This document shows positions 1 to 6,527 of a stretch of DNA of 17,201 bases, piece after piece. The stretch is from JANNVK01 sp031414415 (lineage in GTDB: Bacteria; Acidobacteriota; Blastocatellia; Pyrinomonadales; Pyrinomonadaceae). The stretch covers positions 1 through 17,201 of the forward strand of contig JANNVK010000080.1 in assembly GCA_031414415.1 (NCBI GenBank), in the 5' to 3' direction. A model generated the notes under the pieces. The model ran no database searches and was not told the origin of the DNA. It worked only from the letters and a program-made list of their open reading frames with translations. Both the position numbers and the translations under genes were made by a program. Position 1 is the first letter of the stretch. Every line of letters starts with the position of its first letter.

Positions 1-40
1 AAAGAGCCTGCAAACTAAATCTACAGGCTCTTTTTTTATT
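1..40. terminator. Rho-independent terminator, probably bidirectional
   Basis: A perfect 10-bp inverted repeat (1-10 with 24-33) encloses a 13-nt loop and is followed on the plus strand by T31-T37. It begins 16 bp beyond the stop codon of the leftward M13 peptidase gene. Read leftward, the outer stem bases already give a U run that may continue past the window edge. It therefore probably ends the peptidase transcript and may also stop a rightward transcript entering from the left. Confidence 0.8.
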
Positions 41-48
41 AATTGGTT

Positions 49-2067
49 TTACCAGATTTTACAAGCTGTTTCTCTCACCATTTTTGTGCCTTCTTTGCAG
101 CCAAATGCTTTTGAAAATTGCTCCATATTTGACATCGGACCATTCACTCGCCAGCGTGCGTGTGAGTGTGTGTCAGTTAAAACTTGCTGACGTTCAAATT
201 CAGGGCGAGATTTAGTTGCCCAAACTTGTGCCCAACCCAAGAAAAATCTTTGTTCTGGAGTAAAGCCATCAACATTTGCCGGTCGCGGTTTTCCTTCTAA
301 AGATTTCATATAAGCTGTGTGTGCAACGCTCAGTCCGCCGAGGTCGCCAATGTTTTCGCCTAAGGTAAATTTACCGTTAATAAATAAATTTGGCTGAATT
401 TCGTAACCATTAAACTGTTTAACGACACAACTTGCACGTTCGTCAAACTTCGCTCGATCTTCAGTTGTCCACCAAGATTTGAGGTTTCCTTCCGCGTCAT
501 ATTGGCTTCCCGAATCGTCAAATCCGTGTGAAATTTCGTGACCGATAACTCCGCCAATTGCTCCGTAATTGATTGCATCATCAGCAATCGGATTAAAGAA
601 AGGTGGTTGTAAAATTCCAGCCGGAAAAGCAATTTCGTTGAAAAGCGGATTGTAATAAGCGTTGACTGTCGGCGGAGTCATTCCCCAACGAGTTTTGTCT
701 GGTGCTTTATTTATGTCTTGCAGGTTTCTGGCAATCTCAAATTTTCCAACATTCCAAGAGTTATCAAGATAAGATTTGCGACTTAATTTTAATCCGTTAT
801 AACCTCGCAAAACGTCTGGAAATCCAATTTTACGTTTAAATGTTGCGAGTTTTGCCTGAGCCTTAACCTTTGTTTCGTCAGACATCCATTCGAGAGCATT
901 GATTCGAACTTTGAACGCGGCAAAAAGATTGCTAATAAGTTCGTCCATTTTCTTTTTGGCTTCCGGTTTGAAAGCCGCTTTAACATATTCAGTTCCGAGC
1001 GATTCACCAACCGCACCATCAGTCGCGTTTACACAACGCTTCCAACGAGGTTGTTGCTCTTTCGCACCGCTTAAATACTTGCTGAAAAAGTTAAAATTTT
1101 CATCAACAAATTCTTTCGAGAGTCTCGGTGCAGCAGAGTTTGTAACCATAAATTTTAGATAAATTTTCCAATCGTCGAGCGAAACACTGGTGAGCATATC
1201 GTTCATTTCGGTAAAAAATTCAGGATTGCCGATGTTTACATCTTGAACCGCCGGAACTCCGCGAATTGTCATATAATTTGTCCACGAAAAGTTTGGAGTC
1301 ATTTGAGCCAATTCGGCTAAAGTCTTTTTGTTATAACGCTTTTGCGGATCGCGTTGTTCAACAGGACTTCGCGAAGCCTTTGCAAAACGCATTTGAATAT
1401 CCATCAAAATTTTTGTGTTTGCAGCGGCTTCTTCAGGCGAATTGCCGATAAGTTTGAACATATTAGTTGCATATTCGAGAAACTTAACACGTGTGTCTTT
1501 TGACTTTTCATCCATTTCAAAATAGAAAAGTTTATTTGGCAAACTCAAACCGCCTTGGTTGGCGTTTGCAATAACCATTGAGCTGTTTTTTGCATCAGGA
1601 CTGCCACCAAAACCAAACAATGCAGGCAAACCGGCTTTGTGCATTTCAGCAATCTGATTCTGCAAATCAGACGTGTTTTTCATTTTATCAATCTGCTTAA
1701 AGATTGGTTTCAAAGACTTTGCACCTTGTTTTTCAATCGCCGCTTCGTCCATACAAGACGCATAATAATCGCCAATTAACTGCATATCGCTGCCTTTAGC
1801 GGCTTTTGAAGTTGATGCAGTTTCCAAAATCTTTTTTAAAATATCAGTGTTATTGTCAGCAAGAATATTAAAACTTCCCCAACGTGTAAAAGCCGGCGGA
1901 ATCTCAGTATTTTTTATCCAAGTGCCATTTGCATACTCAAAAAAATCATCGCAAGCATCAGCTGAGGTGTTCATCCGCGACGGATCAAAACCGCTACTTT
2001 GTGCTAAAGAAACCGTCCATAATGACAACAAAATTGTCGCCGCTACTAAAAAACGAAAAACTCGCAT
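49..2067 (-). CDS. Secreted M13-family zinc metallopeptidase (neprilysin/PepO-like)
   Basis: A 672-aa protein, full length for family M13. Residues 1-23 form a signal peptide (basic start, hydrophobic core, cut near SLAQ), so it should act in the periplasm or outside the cell. The catalytic HEISH sits at 510-514 (zinc ligands H510 and H514, catalytic E511). ENIGD at 571-575 supplies the third ligand E571 and the supporting D575. The substrate-binding NAYYNP motif starts near 469. The protein ends in CKIW, like the C-terminal CxxW of M13 enzymes. M13 enzymes cleave oligopeptides on the amino side of hydrophobic residues; the substrate here is unknown. The start is supported by AGGAG in 2078-2084, about 11 nt upstream. 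The gene appears monocistronic: the next minus-strand gene upstream has its own terminator. Confidence 0.95.
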   Translation of the reverse strand: MRVFRFLVAATILLSLWTVSLAQSSGFDPSRMNTSADACDDFFEYANGTWIKNTEIPPAFTRWGSFNILADNNTDILKKILETASTSKAAKGSDMQLIGDYYASCMDEAAIEKQGAKSLKPIFKQIDKMKNTSDLQNQIAEMHKAGLPALFGFGGSPDAKNSSMVIANANQGGLSLPNKLFYFEMDEKSKDTRVKFLEYATNMFKLIGNSPEEAAANTKILMDIQMRFAKASRSPVEQRDPQKRYNKKTLAELAQMTPNFSWTNYMTIRGVPAVQDVNIGNPEFFTEMNDMLTSVSLDDWKIYLKFMVTNSAAPRLSKEFVDENFNFFSKYLSGAKEQQPRWKRCVNATDGAVGESLGTEYVKAAFKPEAKKKMDELISNLFAAFKVRINALEWMSDETKVKAQAKLATFKRKIGFPDVLRGYNGLKLSRKSYLDNSWNVGKFEIARNLQDINKAPDKTRWGMTPPTVNAYYNPLFNEIAFPAGILQPPFFNPIADDAINYGAIGGVIGHEISHGFDDSGSQYDAEGNLKSWWTTEDRAKFDERASCVVKQFNGYEIQPNLFINGKFTLGENIGDLGGLSVAHTAYMKSLEGKPRPANVDGFTPEQRFFLGWAQVWATKSRPEFERQQVLTDTHSHARWRVNGPMSNMEQFSKAFGCKEGTKMVRETACKIW

Positions 2068-2192
2068 TTTTTAATTTACTCCTTAAAATTTTAGGTAGAT
2101 TTGTCTGAAATTAATACGCCAAATATGTCAGAAGGTTTCGCGAGTAAGTTATTAAAAATTGGAGTGTTGAAGTTGTTTCTTATTTCAAGAAT

Positions 2193-2247
2193 ATTAAAAA
2201 AAATTAAAAAGCCACAATTTCACAAATATTGGTGAAAAACGTGGCTT
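2193..2247 (-). terminator. Rho-independent terminator of the 315-aa gene
   Basis: Read on the minus strand, AAGCCAC (2247-2241) pairs with GTGGCTT (2215-2209). An inner stem TTTCAC/GTGAAA sits inside it, and a T-rich tract runs down to about 2193. It lies 31 bp beyond the stop of the gene at 2278-3225. The rest of 2068-2277 shows no gene, only the ribosome-binding site of the M13 gene and AT-rich spacer; I could not pick a convincing promoter there. Confidence 0.8.
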
Positions 2248-2277
2248 GATAAATTAAAAACGAGTAATAAACAAGAA

Positions 2278-3225
2278 TTAATTAGTTGGCAGTCCATTTG
2301 TAGGTGCAATCCACCAGCTCCTTTTCACCCGATAATCATAGCCTGGATAGGCATATTTTCTGGTGTCTGGTGGTGGTGCTGTTGGATCTAGACGTCTTTG
2401 CCAAGCCCACCAAATATACTGATGAACATCGCCACCTGACAACGGATCTGGAGGAAAAGCATCTCCTACTCGTATTTGCCCACTTCGTCTGCGATCTAAA
2501 AGAGTATTTCTTTGTGCTAAATATCCTTGAAAAATTTTCAGTTGTTCGCGGCGTTGATCTGAAGATAAACTCATAAAATTATTCCAGATTGCTCTTGCCT
2601 GCATATATTCGTGATAGTCAAGAGTCATAATTTCTTGCGTTGAGCGAACTTCTACACTCGACATTGTCACGCTGTTGGTGTCCATCGCTCCACCTTCGCT
2701 CGAGATACCAATCAGATTTACTTCCATTCTTATTATTCCTGTGTGGTGCGATGGAAATGGCTGATTTTGAAGTGCCCGAGCCTGCCCGTCAATCGATAGA
2801 AGTGACAGTACAAACAAAATGCTTTTTTTTACTCCACCGCCAACACCTTCGACAACACCGCCCACCCCTTCAACTATGTCGCGGAGCAAATTAAATTGAG
2901 CCGGCGTGACTCTCCCATGTGTTTGTTTGAAACCAATATATCGACGTTCGCTGCCGCCGACAACCGCCGTTAAATCTTGCCATTCCACATATCCTCCCTG
3001 TAAATAAGAGAAATCAGTGTTGCCGAGGCTTCTCGAAAAATACGGAGCCTCCGAAACAATCATATAATCGTTGCTTTTTGCAGAATCTGAATAGCCTGAG
3101 TCTGCTATCGAATTGAAGCTTTCAGTTATTAGTCTAACGGGTTGTCCATAAGGATTGGATCGGTCTCCAGGAACCGGAAACCGATATAATATTCTCGTGT
3201 ATTTTAGATCTTCCCTAATTGCCAT
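2278..3225 (-). CDS. Uncharacterised 315-aa protein with an internal hydrophobic segment
   Basis: I do not recognise this protein. Its own ribosome-binding site (AAGGA on the minus strand, 3234-3238, about 8-9 nt before the ATG) and a good terminator downstream support a real gene. Residues 1-115 are mixed polar and aromatic. Residues 118-132 carry a short tandem repeat (VEGVGG twice). Residues 132-152 then read like a signal peptide in mid-protein: two lysines, a hydrophobic core (ILFVLSLL) and GQARA, resembling a signal peptidase site. The C-terminal half is rich in Trp, Tyr, Arg and Pro (WWAWQRR near 272-278, a PPP run near 284-286). The two lysines are encoded in an A8 homopolymer (2823-2830), a possible slippage site, but the frame stays open on both sides. 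The protein may be a fusion or an unusual membrane protein. No catalytic motif is visible. Confidence 0.7.
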   Translation of the reverse strand: MAIREDLKYTRILYRFPVPGDRSNPYGQPVRLITESFNSIADSGYSDSAKSNDYMIVSEAPYFSRSLGNTDFSYLQGGYVEWQDLTAVVGGSERRYIGFKQTHGRVTPAQFNLLRDIVEGVGGVVEGVGGGVKKSILFVLSLLSIDGQARALQNQPFPSHHTGIIRMEVNLIGISSEGGAMDTNSVTMSSVEVRSTQEIMTLDYHEYMQARAIWNNFMSLSSDQRREQLKIFQGYLAQRNTLLDRRRSGQIRVGDAFPPDPLSGGDVHQYIWWAWQRRLDPTAPPPDTRKYAYPGYDYRVKRSWWIAPTNGLPTN

Positions 3226-3369
3226 TTTTTTATTCCTTTTTCGTTATTTTTACTTTAATTACAAATGTAAAATCATTTGAATCGTGGATTTTGTGGTTAA
3301 ATCTGAACTATCAATCTTCAATAAACGCTTAAGTAAAGACTGCAACTATTGAAAATCAACGCCTTGTTG

Positions 3370-3375
3370 TATAAA
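3370..3375 (+). promoter_or_regulatory. Weak promoter candidate (-10) upstream of the HIT gene
   Basis: TATAAA at 3370-3375 has TTGAAA at 3349-3354 upstream with a short 15-nt spacer. It lies in the 250-bp divergent gap between the 315-aa gene and the HIT gene, which otherwise shows only AT-rich spacer. This is suggestive only, because AT-rich DNA produces such hexamers by chance. Confidence 0.25.
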
Positions 3376-3475
3376 TTTAGACGAAGAGTTAGTTAAATTT
3401 TGCGTGGAATGGTTAATTATTAAATGACAGATTATAGATTTTCGCGTTTTAGTGAAATTACCAAATTATCTTGAA

Positions 3476-3883
3476 ATGAAAAAACAATTTGAGCTTAATC
3501 CGCAACTCGCGAAAGACACATTTTTAATCGGTTCGCTAAATTTGTCTGACATTTTATTGATGAACGACAGCCGTTATCCGTGGATTATTCTTGTTCCTCG
3601 AATTGAAAATGTGGTTGATATTACAGATTTGTCCGCAGAAAATCGTCTTATTTTTACTGAAGAAATTAACCAAATAGCAGTTTTAATGAAGCAACTTTTT
3701 CGCCCGGACAGGCTCAATATCGCGATGCTCGGCAACATCGTTCCGCAACTTCATTGTCATATAATCGCTCGTTTTGAAACCGATTTCGCGTGGGCAAAAC
3801 CAGTCTGGGGAATCGGCGAAGCGGTTAAATATACAACAGAACAGCAAGAAAAAATCGTTACTTTGTTTCAGTCTAAGCTGTGA
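3476..3883 (+). CDS. HIT-family protein (histidine triad-like, QxHxH subtype)
   Basis: A small soluble HIT-fold protein of 135 aa from ATG 3476. The signature region reads VPQLHCHIIARFETD, followed by AWAKPVWG; both blocks are typical of a bacterial HIT subfamily in which the first histidine of the triad is replaced by Gln. HIT proteins bind and hydrolyse nucleotide conjugates through the histidine triad; the substrate here cannot be read from sequence. An in-frame GTG at 3452 would add eight residues. I prefer ATG 3476 because MKKQFELNPQLAKDT matches the usual subfamily start, but neither start has a clear ribosome-binding site. The stop codon lies inside the first copy of the intergenic repeat. 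It is the first gene of the plus-strand run and diverges from the 315-aa gene. Confidence 0.85.
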   Translation: MKKQFELNPQLAKDTFLIGSLNLSDILLMNDSRYPWIILVPRIENVVDITDLSAENRLIFTEEINQIAVLMKQLFRPDRLNIAMLGNIVPQLHCHIIARFETDFAWAKPVWGIGEAVKYTTEQQEKIVTLFQSKL

Positions 3884-3908
3884 TTTGCGACAATTCTCTA
3901 AACTTTTA
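3878..3908 (+). repeat. Intergenic repeat, copy 1 (shortened)
   Basis: The sequence GTGATTTGCGACAATTCT followed by AAACTTTTA matches the repeat at 5190, 5850 and 6485, but lacks the central TTATCTGAT block. It begins at the stop codon of the HIT gene, so the TGA is part of the repeat. Confidence 0.55.
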
Positions 3909-3927
3909 TTGGCTCCAGGAAACAAAG

Positions 3928-3933
3928 TATAAT
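3928..3933 (+). promoter_or_regulatory. -10 promoter element for the nucleotidyltransferase pair
   Basis: A perfect TATAAT lies 22 bp before the ATG at 3956, which would give a leader of about 16 nt. No good -35 hexamer is present at 16-18 bp. AGG at 3940-3942 is about 13 nt before the ATG. Confidence 0.45.
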
Positions 3934-3955
3934 CAAAAAAGGTTATAAACAAATT

Positions 3956-4567
3956 ATGAAAAATAGAAACATCGAAGAATTTCTAGCTAAACGAAATGGT
4001 GGACAACTTGCTCAAACTATTACAACCGAAGAGGGTTTAGAAGCAATTGAACTTTTGGCAGAAGTCGCAAAAGAAAACGGTATTAACTTTATGATTGCAG
4101 GTGGTTTAGCTGTCCAACTTTACGGATTTACAAGAGCGACAACGGATGCCGATGTTTTTGCTTCTGATGTTTTGCCGCTTGATGCATTTCGTGAACTTTC
4201 GTTTGGCGGCGAAAGTTACAATGTGCAAATTTCGAGTGGCAAAGTTATCGTTGTCGATTGGATTGTTCGTAACGACGAACAGCAAGATGTTTACGAAGCT
4301 TCTTTAATTCAGTCATCAGTATTAACAGACGAATTGCATATTATTTCGCCTGAATGGCTGGTGATTATCAAACAACTTGCCGGTCGCGGAAAAGATGAAC
4401 TCGATTGGATGTGGTTGCTTCGTCAAGATGGTTTGATTGATAGGGAAAAGGTTCGTAAATTGTTGAAAGAATTATTCGGACGTGCGGCTTTTGCGATTGT
4501 TGACGAATTTAATTCGAACTGTATGTATGCTGATTTTATGAAAGAGAAAGACGCAAAAGGTAAATGA
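3956..4567 (+). CDS. Nucleotidyltransferase-fold protein, AbiEii-like (paralogue 1)
   Basis: A 203-aa protein with the minimal nucleotidyltransferase core. GG at 49-50 lies in MIAGGLAVQLYG, R60 precedes the metal-binding pair D64-A-D66, and the third acidic residue is probably D101 in VDWIVRND. The region SPEWLVIIKQLAGRGKDELD matches the helical part seen in AbiEii-like and related stand-alone nucleotidyltransferases. The active-site residues look intact, so it may transfer nucleotides to an RNA, protein or small molecule; the target is unknown. The next gene is a clear paralogue that starts one base after this stop, so the two are co-transcribed and probably translationally coupled. No AbiEi-type winged-helix antitoxin or HEPN partner lies next to it. 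Confidence 0.8.
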   Translation: MKNRNIEEFLAKRNGGQLAQTITTEEGLEAIELLAEVAKENGINFMIAGGLAVQLYGFTRATTDADVFASDVLPLDAFRELSFGGESYNVQISSGKVIVVDWIVRNDEQQDVYEASLIQSSVLTDELHIISPEWLVIIKQLAGRGKDELDWMWLLRQDGLIDREKVRKLLKELFGRAAFAIVDEFNSNCMYADFMKEKDAKGK

Positions 4568-4568
4568 A

Positions 4569-5183
4569 ATGAAAGAAAAAAGATTTAAGTTGAATGTAGA
4601 TATGCTTGACGCTCAATCGGCTTCGGAAGCTCTTGAAGTAATTGGCGAAATGGCAGAGAGCAACGGCATTAATTGGGCAATTTGTGGTGGAATAGCGATG
4701 ACAATTTACGGAAGTCCAAGACTGACAAAAGATATTGATATTGTTGCTTTAAAGCGTTTACCTATTCCGAAAGAATCAATTATCGGATATTTAAAACAAG
4801 GCGGTGAAGCGTTTTGGATTAAAACATCAAGACAGCAAGTTAAAACTGATTGGATTTTAAGGAATGATGATTTTAAAGTTTACTTTCAAGATAGTTTAAA
4901 GCACGCGGTTTGGATTGATGGTTTACCTGTTGTTTCACCAGAGCATTTAGTTTTGATGAAATATATTGCCGGAAGGTTCAAAGACCAAGAAGATGCGGTT
5001 TATTTAATGAAAGCTGGTTTGGTTGATAGACGAAAGATTAAAGAAATTGTTATTAGGAATAAGAAAGATTGGTCCGGCATTTATATAGGACTTTCACGGT
5101 GGTTCGATTTGGCTGATAACTTCATCAGACAAGGCGATGAAAACGAATCTTACAGAACCGAAGATGATTATTTAGATTCTTAA
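4569..5183 (+). CDS. Nucleotidyltransferase-fold protein, AbiEii-like (paralogue 2)
   Basis: A 204-aa paralogue of the preceding protein. It has GG at 40-41 (AICGGIAMTIYG), R51, the metal pair D55-I-D57 and D94 in TDWILRND. SPEHLVLMKYIAGRFKDQED then matches the equivalent C-terminal block of the first copy. The two proteins align along their length but are strongly diverged, so the duplication is old or the genes were acquired as a pair. AAAGG at 4556-4560 lies just upstream of the ATG, and only one base separates the two genes. Both copies keep the acidic triad, so neither looks like a dead regulatory copy. They may form a heterodimer or recognise different targets; that is inference. Confidence 0.8.
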   Translation: MKEKRFKLNVDMLDAQSASEALEVIGEMAESNGINWAICGGIAMTIYGSPRLTKDIDIVALKRLPIPKESIIGYLKQGGEAFWIKTSRQQVKTDWILRNDDFKVYFQDSLKHAVWIDGLPVVSPEHLVLMKYIAGRFKDQEDAVYLMKAGLVDRRKIKEIVIRNKKDWSGIYIGLSRWFDLADNFIRQGDENESYRTEDDYLDS

Positions 5184-5189
5184 ATTTTA

Positions 5190-5231
5190 GTCGTGATTTG
5201 CGACGATTCTCTTATCTGATAAGCTAATAAG
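5190..5231 (+). repeat. Intergenic repeat, copy 2 (most complete)
   Basis: The block GTCGTGATTTGCGACGATTC continues as TCTTATCTGATAAG. It contains two small inverted repeats: GTCG/CGAC with a 7-nt loop, and CTTAT/ATAAG with a 3-nt centre. It starts 6 bp after the stop of the second nucleotidyltransferase gene and lies between that gene and the first antitoxin. Confidence 0.65.
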
Positions 5232-5234
5232 TTT

Positions 5235-5240
5235 TATGAT
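5235..5240 (+). promoter_or_regulatory. Possible -10 element of toxin-antitoxin module 1
   Basis: TATGAT lies 22 bp before the antitoxin ATG at 5263, the same distance as the TATAAT of the nucleotidyltransferase pair. It directly follows repeat copy 2. No convincing -35 was found. Confidence 0.3.
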
Positions 5241-5251
5241 AAAATCTGACC

Positions 5252-5256
5252 GAGGT
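5252..5256 (+). promoter_or_regulatory. Ribosome-binding site fixing the antitoxin 1 start
   Basis: GAGGT lies 6 nt before ATG 5263. The string CCGAGGT plus an A-run and ATGGGACAAATAATAATT occurs again at the second antitoxin. This shows translation starts at MGQIII rather than at the upstream in-frame ATG 5236. Confidence 0.7.
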
Positions 5257-5262
5257 AAAAAA

Positions 5263-5496
5263 ATGGGACAAATAATAATTCAAACACCTGTTAAAGAATC
5301 TTTTCAGTATGAAATTGAATCAATTGGCGAATTCAACGAAATCAAGACATTCCTTGACGAACTTTCGGTAATGGAAAACCCAAATGTAAGCGATGAAGAT
5401 TTGTATGATATGGCTTGCGTTGATAAAGCTCGTGAGAATTTAAGAAAAAATGGAAGCGTTTCGCACAGTCAAGTTTGGGATAATGTCGGCGTATGA
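5263..5496 (+). CDS. Type II antitoxin of RelE-type module 1
   Basis: A 77-aa acidic protein that starts MGQIII and overlaps the toxin gene by the ATGA quartet at 5493-5496. This is the usual arrangement in which the labile antitoxin is made first and translation of the toxin is coupled to it. It should bind and neutralise the downstream RelE-like toxin and repress the operon through its N-terminal part; that role rests on gene order and on the paralogous module at 5995. An upstream in-frame ATG at 5236 would add nine residues. I reject it because the conserved ribosome-binding site lies between the two ATGs and the paralogue begins identically at MGQIII. The C-terminal part (about 45-77) is charged and probably wraps the toxin. 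Confidence 0.75.
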   Translation: MGQIIIQTPVKESFQYEIESIGEFNEIKTFLDELSVMENPNVSDEDLYDMACVDKARENLRKNGSVSHSQVWDNVGV

Positions 5497-5756
5497 TATA
5501 TCAATTAGAATATACAAAAGACGCCGAAAAATATTTACAGAAAATCCCACAAAATTATTTGAAAAGAATCAAGAAAAAGATAGAAAATCTTGCAATAAAT
5601 CCATTTCCATTAGGATTCAAAGATTTAAAAGGTGTTAAATACGAAGGTGTTTACAGGATAAAAGTGGGAGATTATCGTATATTATACGAAGTTTTACAGA
5701 ATGAACTTATAATTTTAGTTATTGATGTCGGACCGCGTGGCGGTGTTTACAGGTAA
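5493..5756 (+). CDS. RelE/ParE-family toxin, module 1
   Basis: An 87-aa RelE-fold protein, typical in length. It shows the family pattern of an N-terminal strand (MIYQLEYTKDAEKYL), two helices rich in Lys, then YRIKVGDYRILYEV and a C-terminal RGGVYR. The conserved Arg and Tyr residues in the last two blocks correspond to the positions that cut mRNA in ribosome-bound RelE; whether this one is an mRNA interferase is inference. The start overlaps the antitoxin stop by four bases. The second module's toxin (6225) is a diverged paralogue. An out-of-frame ORF across 5450-5638 is only a shadow. Confidence 0.85.
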   Translation: MIYQLEYTKDAEKYLQKIPQNYLKRIKKKIENLAINPFPLGFKDLKGVKYEGVYRIKVGDYRILYEVLQNELIILVIDVGPRGGVYR

Positions 5757-5773
5757 ATTTATTTAATGAGCCA

Positions 5774-5836
5774 ATGAGAATTGATTTAGGAGATTTACGA
5801 ACAACAATCGAAAGAATTGCAAGTAATTATTTGTGA
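5774..5836 (+). other. 20-codon ORF, possible remnant of a lost cassette
   Basis: An open frame encodes 20 residues (MRIDLGDLRTTIERIASNYL) and ends in TGA at 5834-5836, 13 nt before repeat copy 3. It has no convincing ribosome-binding site. In this array every repeat follows a stop codon closely, so this may be the tail of a gene that once preceded copy 3. It may equally be chance. The remainder of 5757-5994 holds the repeat, a hairpin and AT-rich spacer. Confidence 0.2.
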
Positions 5837-5849
5837 GAGCAAGAGTTCA

Positions 5850-5891
5850 GTTGTAATATGTGACGATTCTTTCATCTGATAAATCTATAAA
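5850..5891 (+). repeat. Intergenic repeat, copy 3
   Basis: The copy reads GTTGTAATATGTGACGATTC, then TTTCATCTGATAAA. GACGATTCT and ATCTGATAA are identical to copy 2. It lies between the two toxin-antitoxin modules and is followed by TATAAA at 5886-5891, a possible -10. Confidence 0.6.
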
Positions 5892-5942
5892 TACTGGTGT
5901 TAGAGACAAATTTGAGAAATTTACAATTAATCATTAAAAAGA

Positions 5943-5976
5943 AAAAGCCTTGCGAAATGCAAGGCTTTTGTTATTA
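5943..5976 (+). terminator. Terminator-like hairpin directly before antitoxin 2
   Basis: A perfect 11-bp stem (5943-5953 with 5959-5969) has a 5-nt loop and is followed by a T-rich tail interrupted by G and A. It would end transcription from module 1. Its right arm ends only 14 bp before the ribosome-binding site and 25 bp before the ATG of antitoxin 2. No promoter can therefore fit between hairpin and gene, so module 2 mRNA must pass through it. Confidence 0.7.
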
Positions 5977-5983
5977 TTACACC

Positions 5984-5988
5984 GAGGT
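5984..5988 (+). promoter_or_regulatory. Ribosome-binding site fixing the antitoxin 2 start
   Basis: GAGGT lies 6 nt before ATG 5995, in the same conserved context as at antitoxin 1. The upstream in-frame ATG 5950 lies inside the hairpin stem and is rejected. Confidence 0.7.
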
Positions 5989-5994
5989 AAAAAA

Positions 5995-6228
5995 ATGGGA
6001 CAAATAATAATTGATATTCCGGTTGACGAAAATTTACGGTTTGAAGTTTTAAACACCAAAGAATATAAAGATTTGAAAAAATATCTTGATTCGATGTGTG
6101 TTTTAGAAAATCCTAGCCATGACGAAGACGTTGAAGATATACGAGACGCTCGAAAGGCGTTAAATAGTTTTGCGAGAAACGGTGTAAGTTATTCAATTGA
6201 TGAAGTTCGGAGCGAATTAGGATTATGA
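5995..6228 (+). CDS. Type II antitoxin of RelE-type module 2
   Basis: A 77-aa acidic protein and a paralogue of the antitoxin at 5263: same length, same MGQIII start, a similar central ENP and the same ATGA overlap with its toxin (6225-6228). Sequence identity is greatest in the first residues and at the DNA level around the start codon, and it falls toward the C-terminus, where toxin binding is expected. That pattern suggests the two modules have diverged in partner specificity. Its function as an antitoxin rests on gene order and on the downstream RelE-like gene. The upstream hairpin suggests its expression may depend on read-through from module 1. Confidence 0.75.
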   Translation: MGQIIIDIPVDENLRFEVLNTKEYKDLKKYLDSMCVLENPSHDEDVEDIRDARKALNSFARNGVSYSIDEVRSELGL

Positions 6229-6482
6229 TTTACACCGTGGAAATATTACCAGAAGTTATCAAACAAATGAAAAAACTTCCGGTCAACGATAAAAATAAAA
6301 TTTTAAATGTATTTGAAAACTTTAAAGAAAATCCACGTCCAATCGGTTATAAAAAACTGGTTGATGCTGATGGTTTATTTCGTTTCCGTGTTGGCAATTA
6401 CAGAATAATTTATAAAGTTATTGACGATTTATTAGTTGTTACGGTTTTAAAAGTTGGTTCGCGTGGCGATGTTTATCGTTAA
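6225..6482 (+). CDS. RelE/ParE-family toxin, module 2
   Basis: An 85-aa RelE-fold protein. Like the first toxin it begins MIY, has a Lys-rich helical region and ends FRFRVGNYRIIYKV ... RGDVYR, keeping the conserved Arg and Tyr residues of RelE-type toxins. Compared with the toxin at 5493 the fold-defining positions are kept while surface positions differ widely. The two modules therefore descend from a duplication or were acquired separately from one family. The start overlaps the antitoxin stop. Repeat copy 4 begins 2 bp after the stop. Confidence 0.85.
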   Translation: MIYTVEILPEVIKQMKKLPVNDKNKILNVFENFKENPRPIGYKKLVDADGLFRFRVGNYRIIYKVIDDLLVVTVLKVGSRGDVYR

Positions 6483-6484
6483 TA

Positions 6485-6527
6485 GTTGTGATTTTTGACG
6501 ATTCGTTTGTCTGATAAACTTTGCATA
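6485..6527 (+). repeat. Intergenic repeat, copy 4
   Basis: The copy reads GTTGTGATTTTTGACGATTC, then GTTTGTCTGATAAACTTT. It shares GACGATTC and TCTGATAA with copies 2 and 3. It lies between toxin 2 and the zinc-ribbon gene. Confidence 0.6.

Noticed and set aside
2304..2894. Two plus-strand ORFs opposite the 315-aa gene
   Set aside because: The minus-strand gene has a ribosome-binding site and terminator; the plus-strand frames have neither.
3424..3474. 16-codon ORF overlapping the HIT start
   Set aside because: It has no ribosome-binding site and is better explained as chance upstream sequence, although its TGA sits just before ATG 3476.
5450..5638. 62-aa plus-strand ORF across the toxin-antitoxin overlap
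   Set aside because: It is out of frame with two well-supported genes and has no family resemblance.
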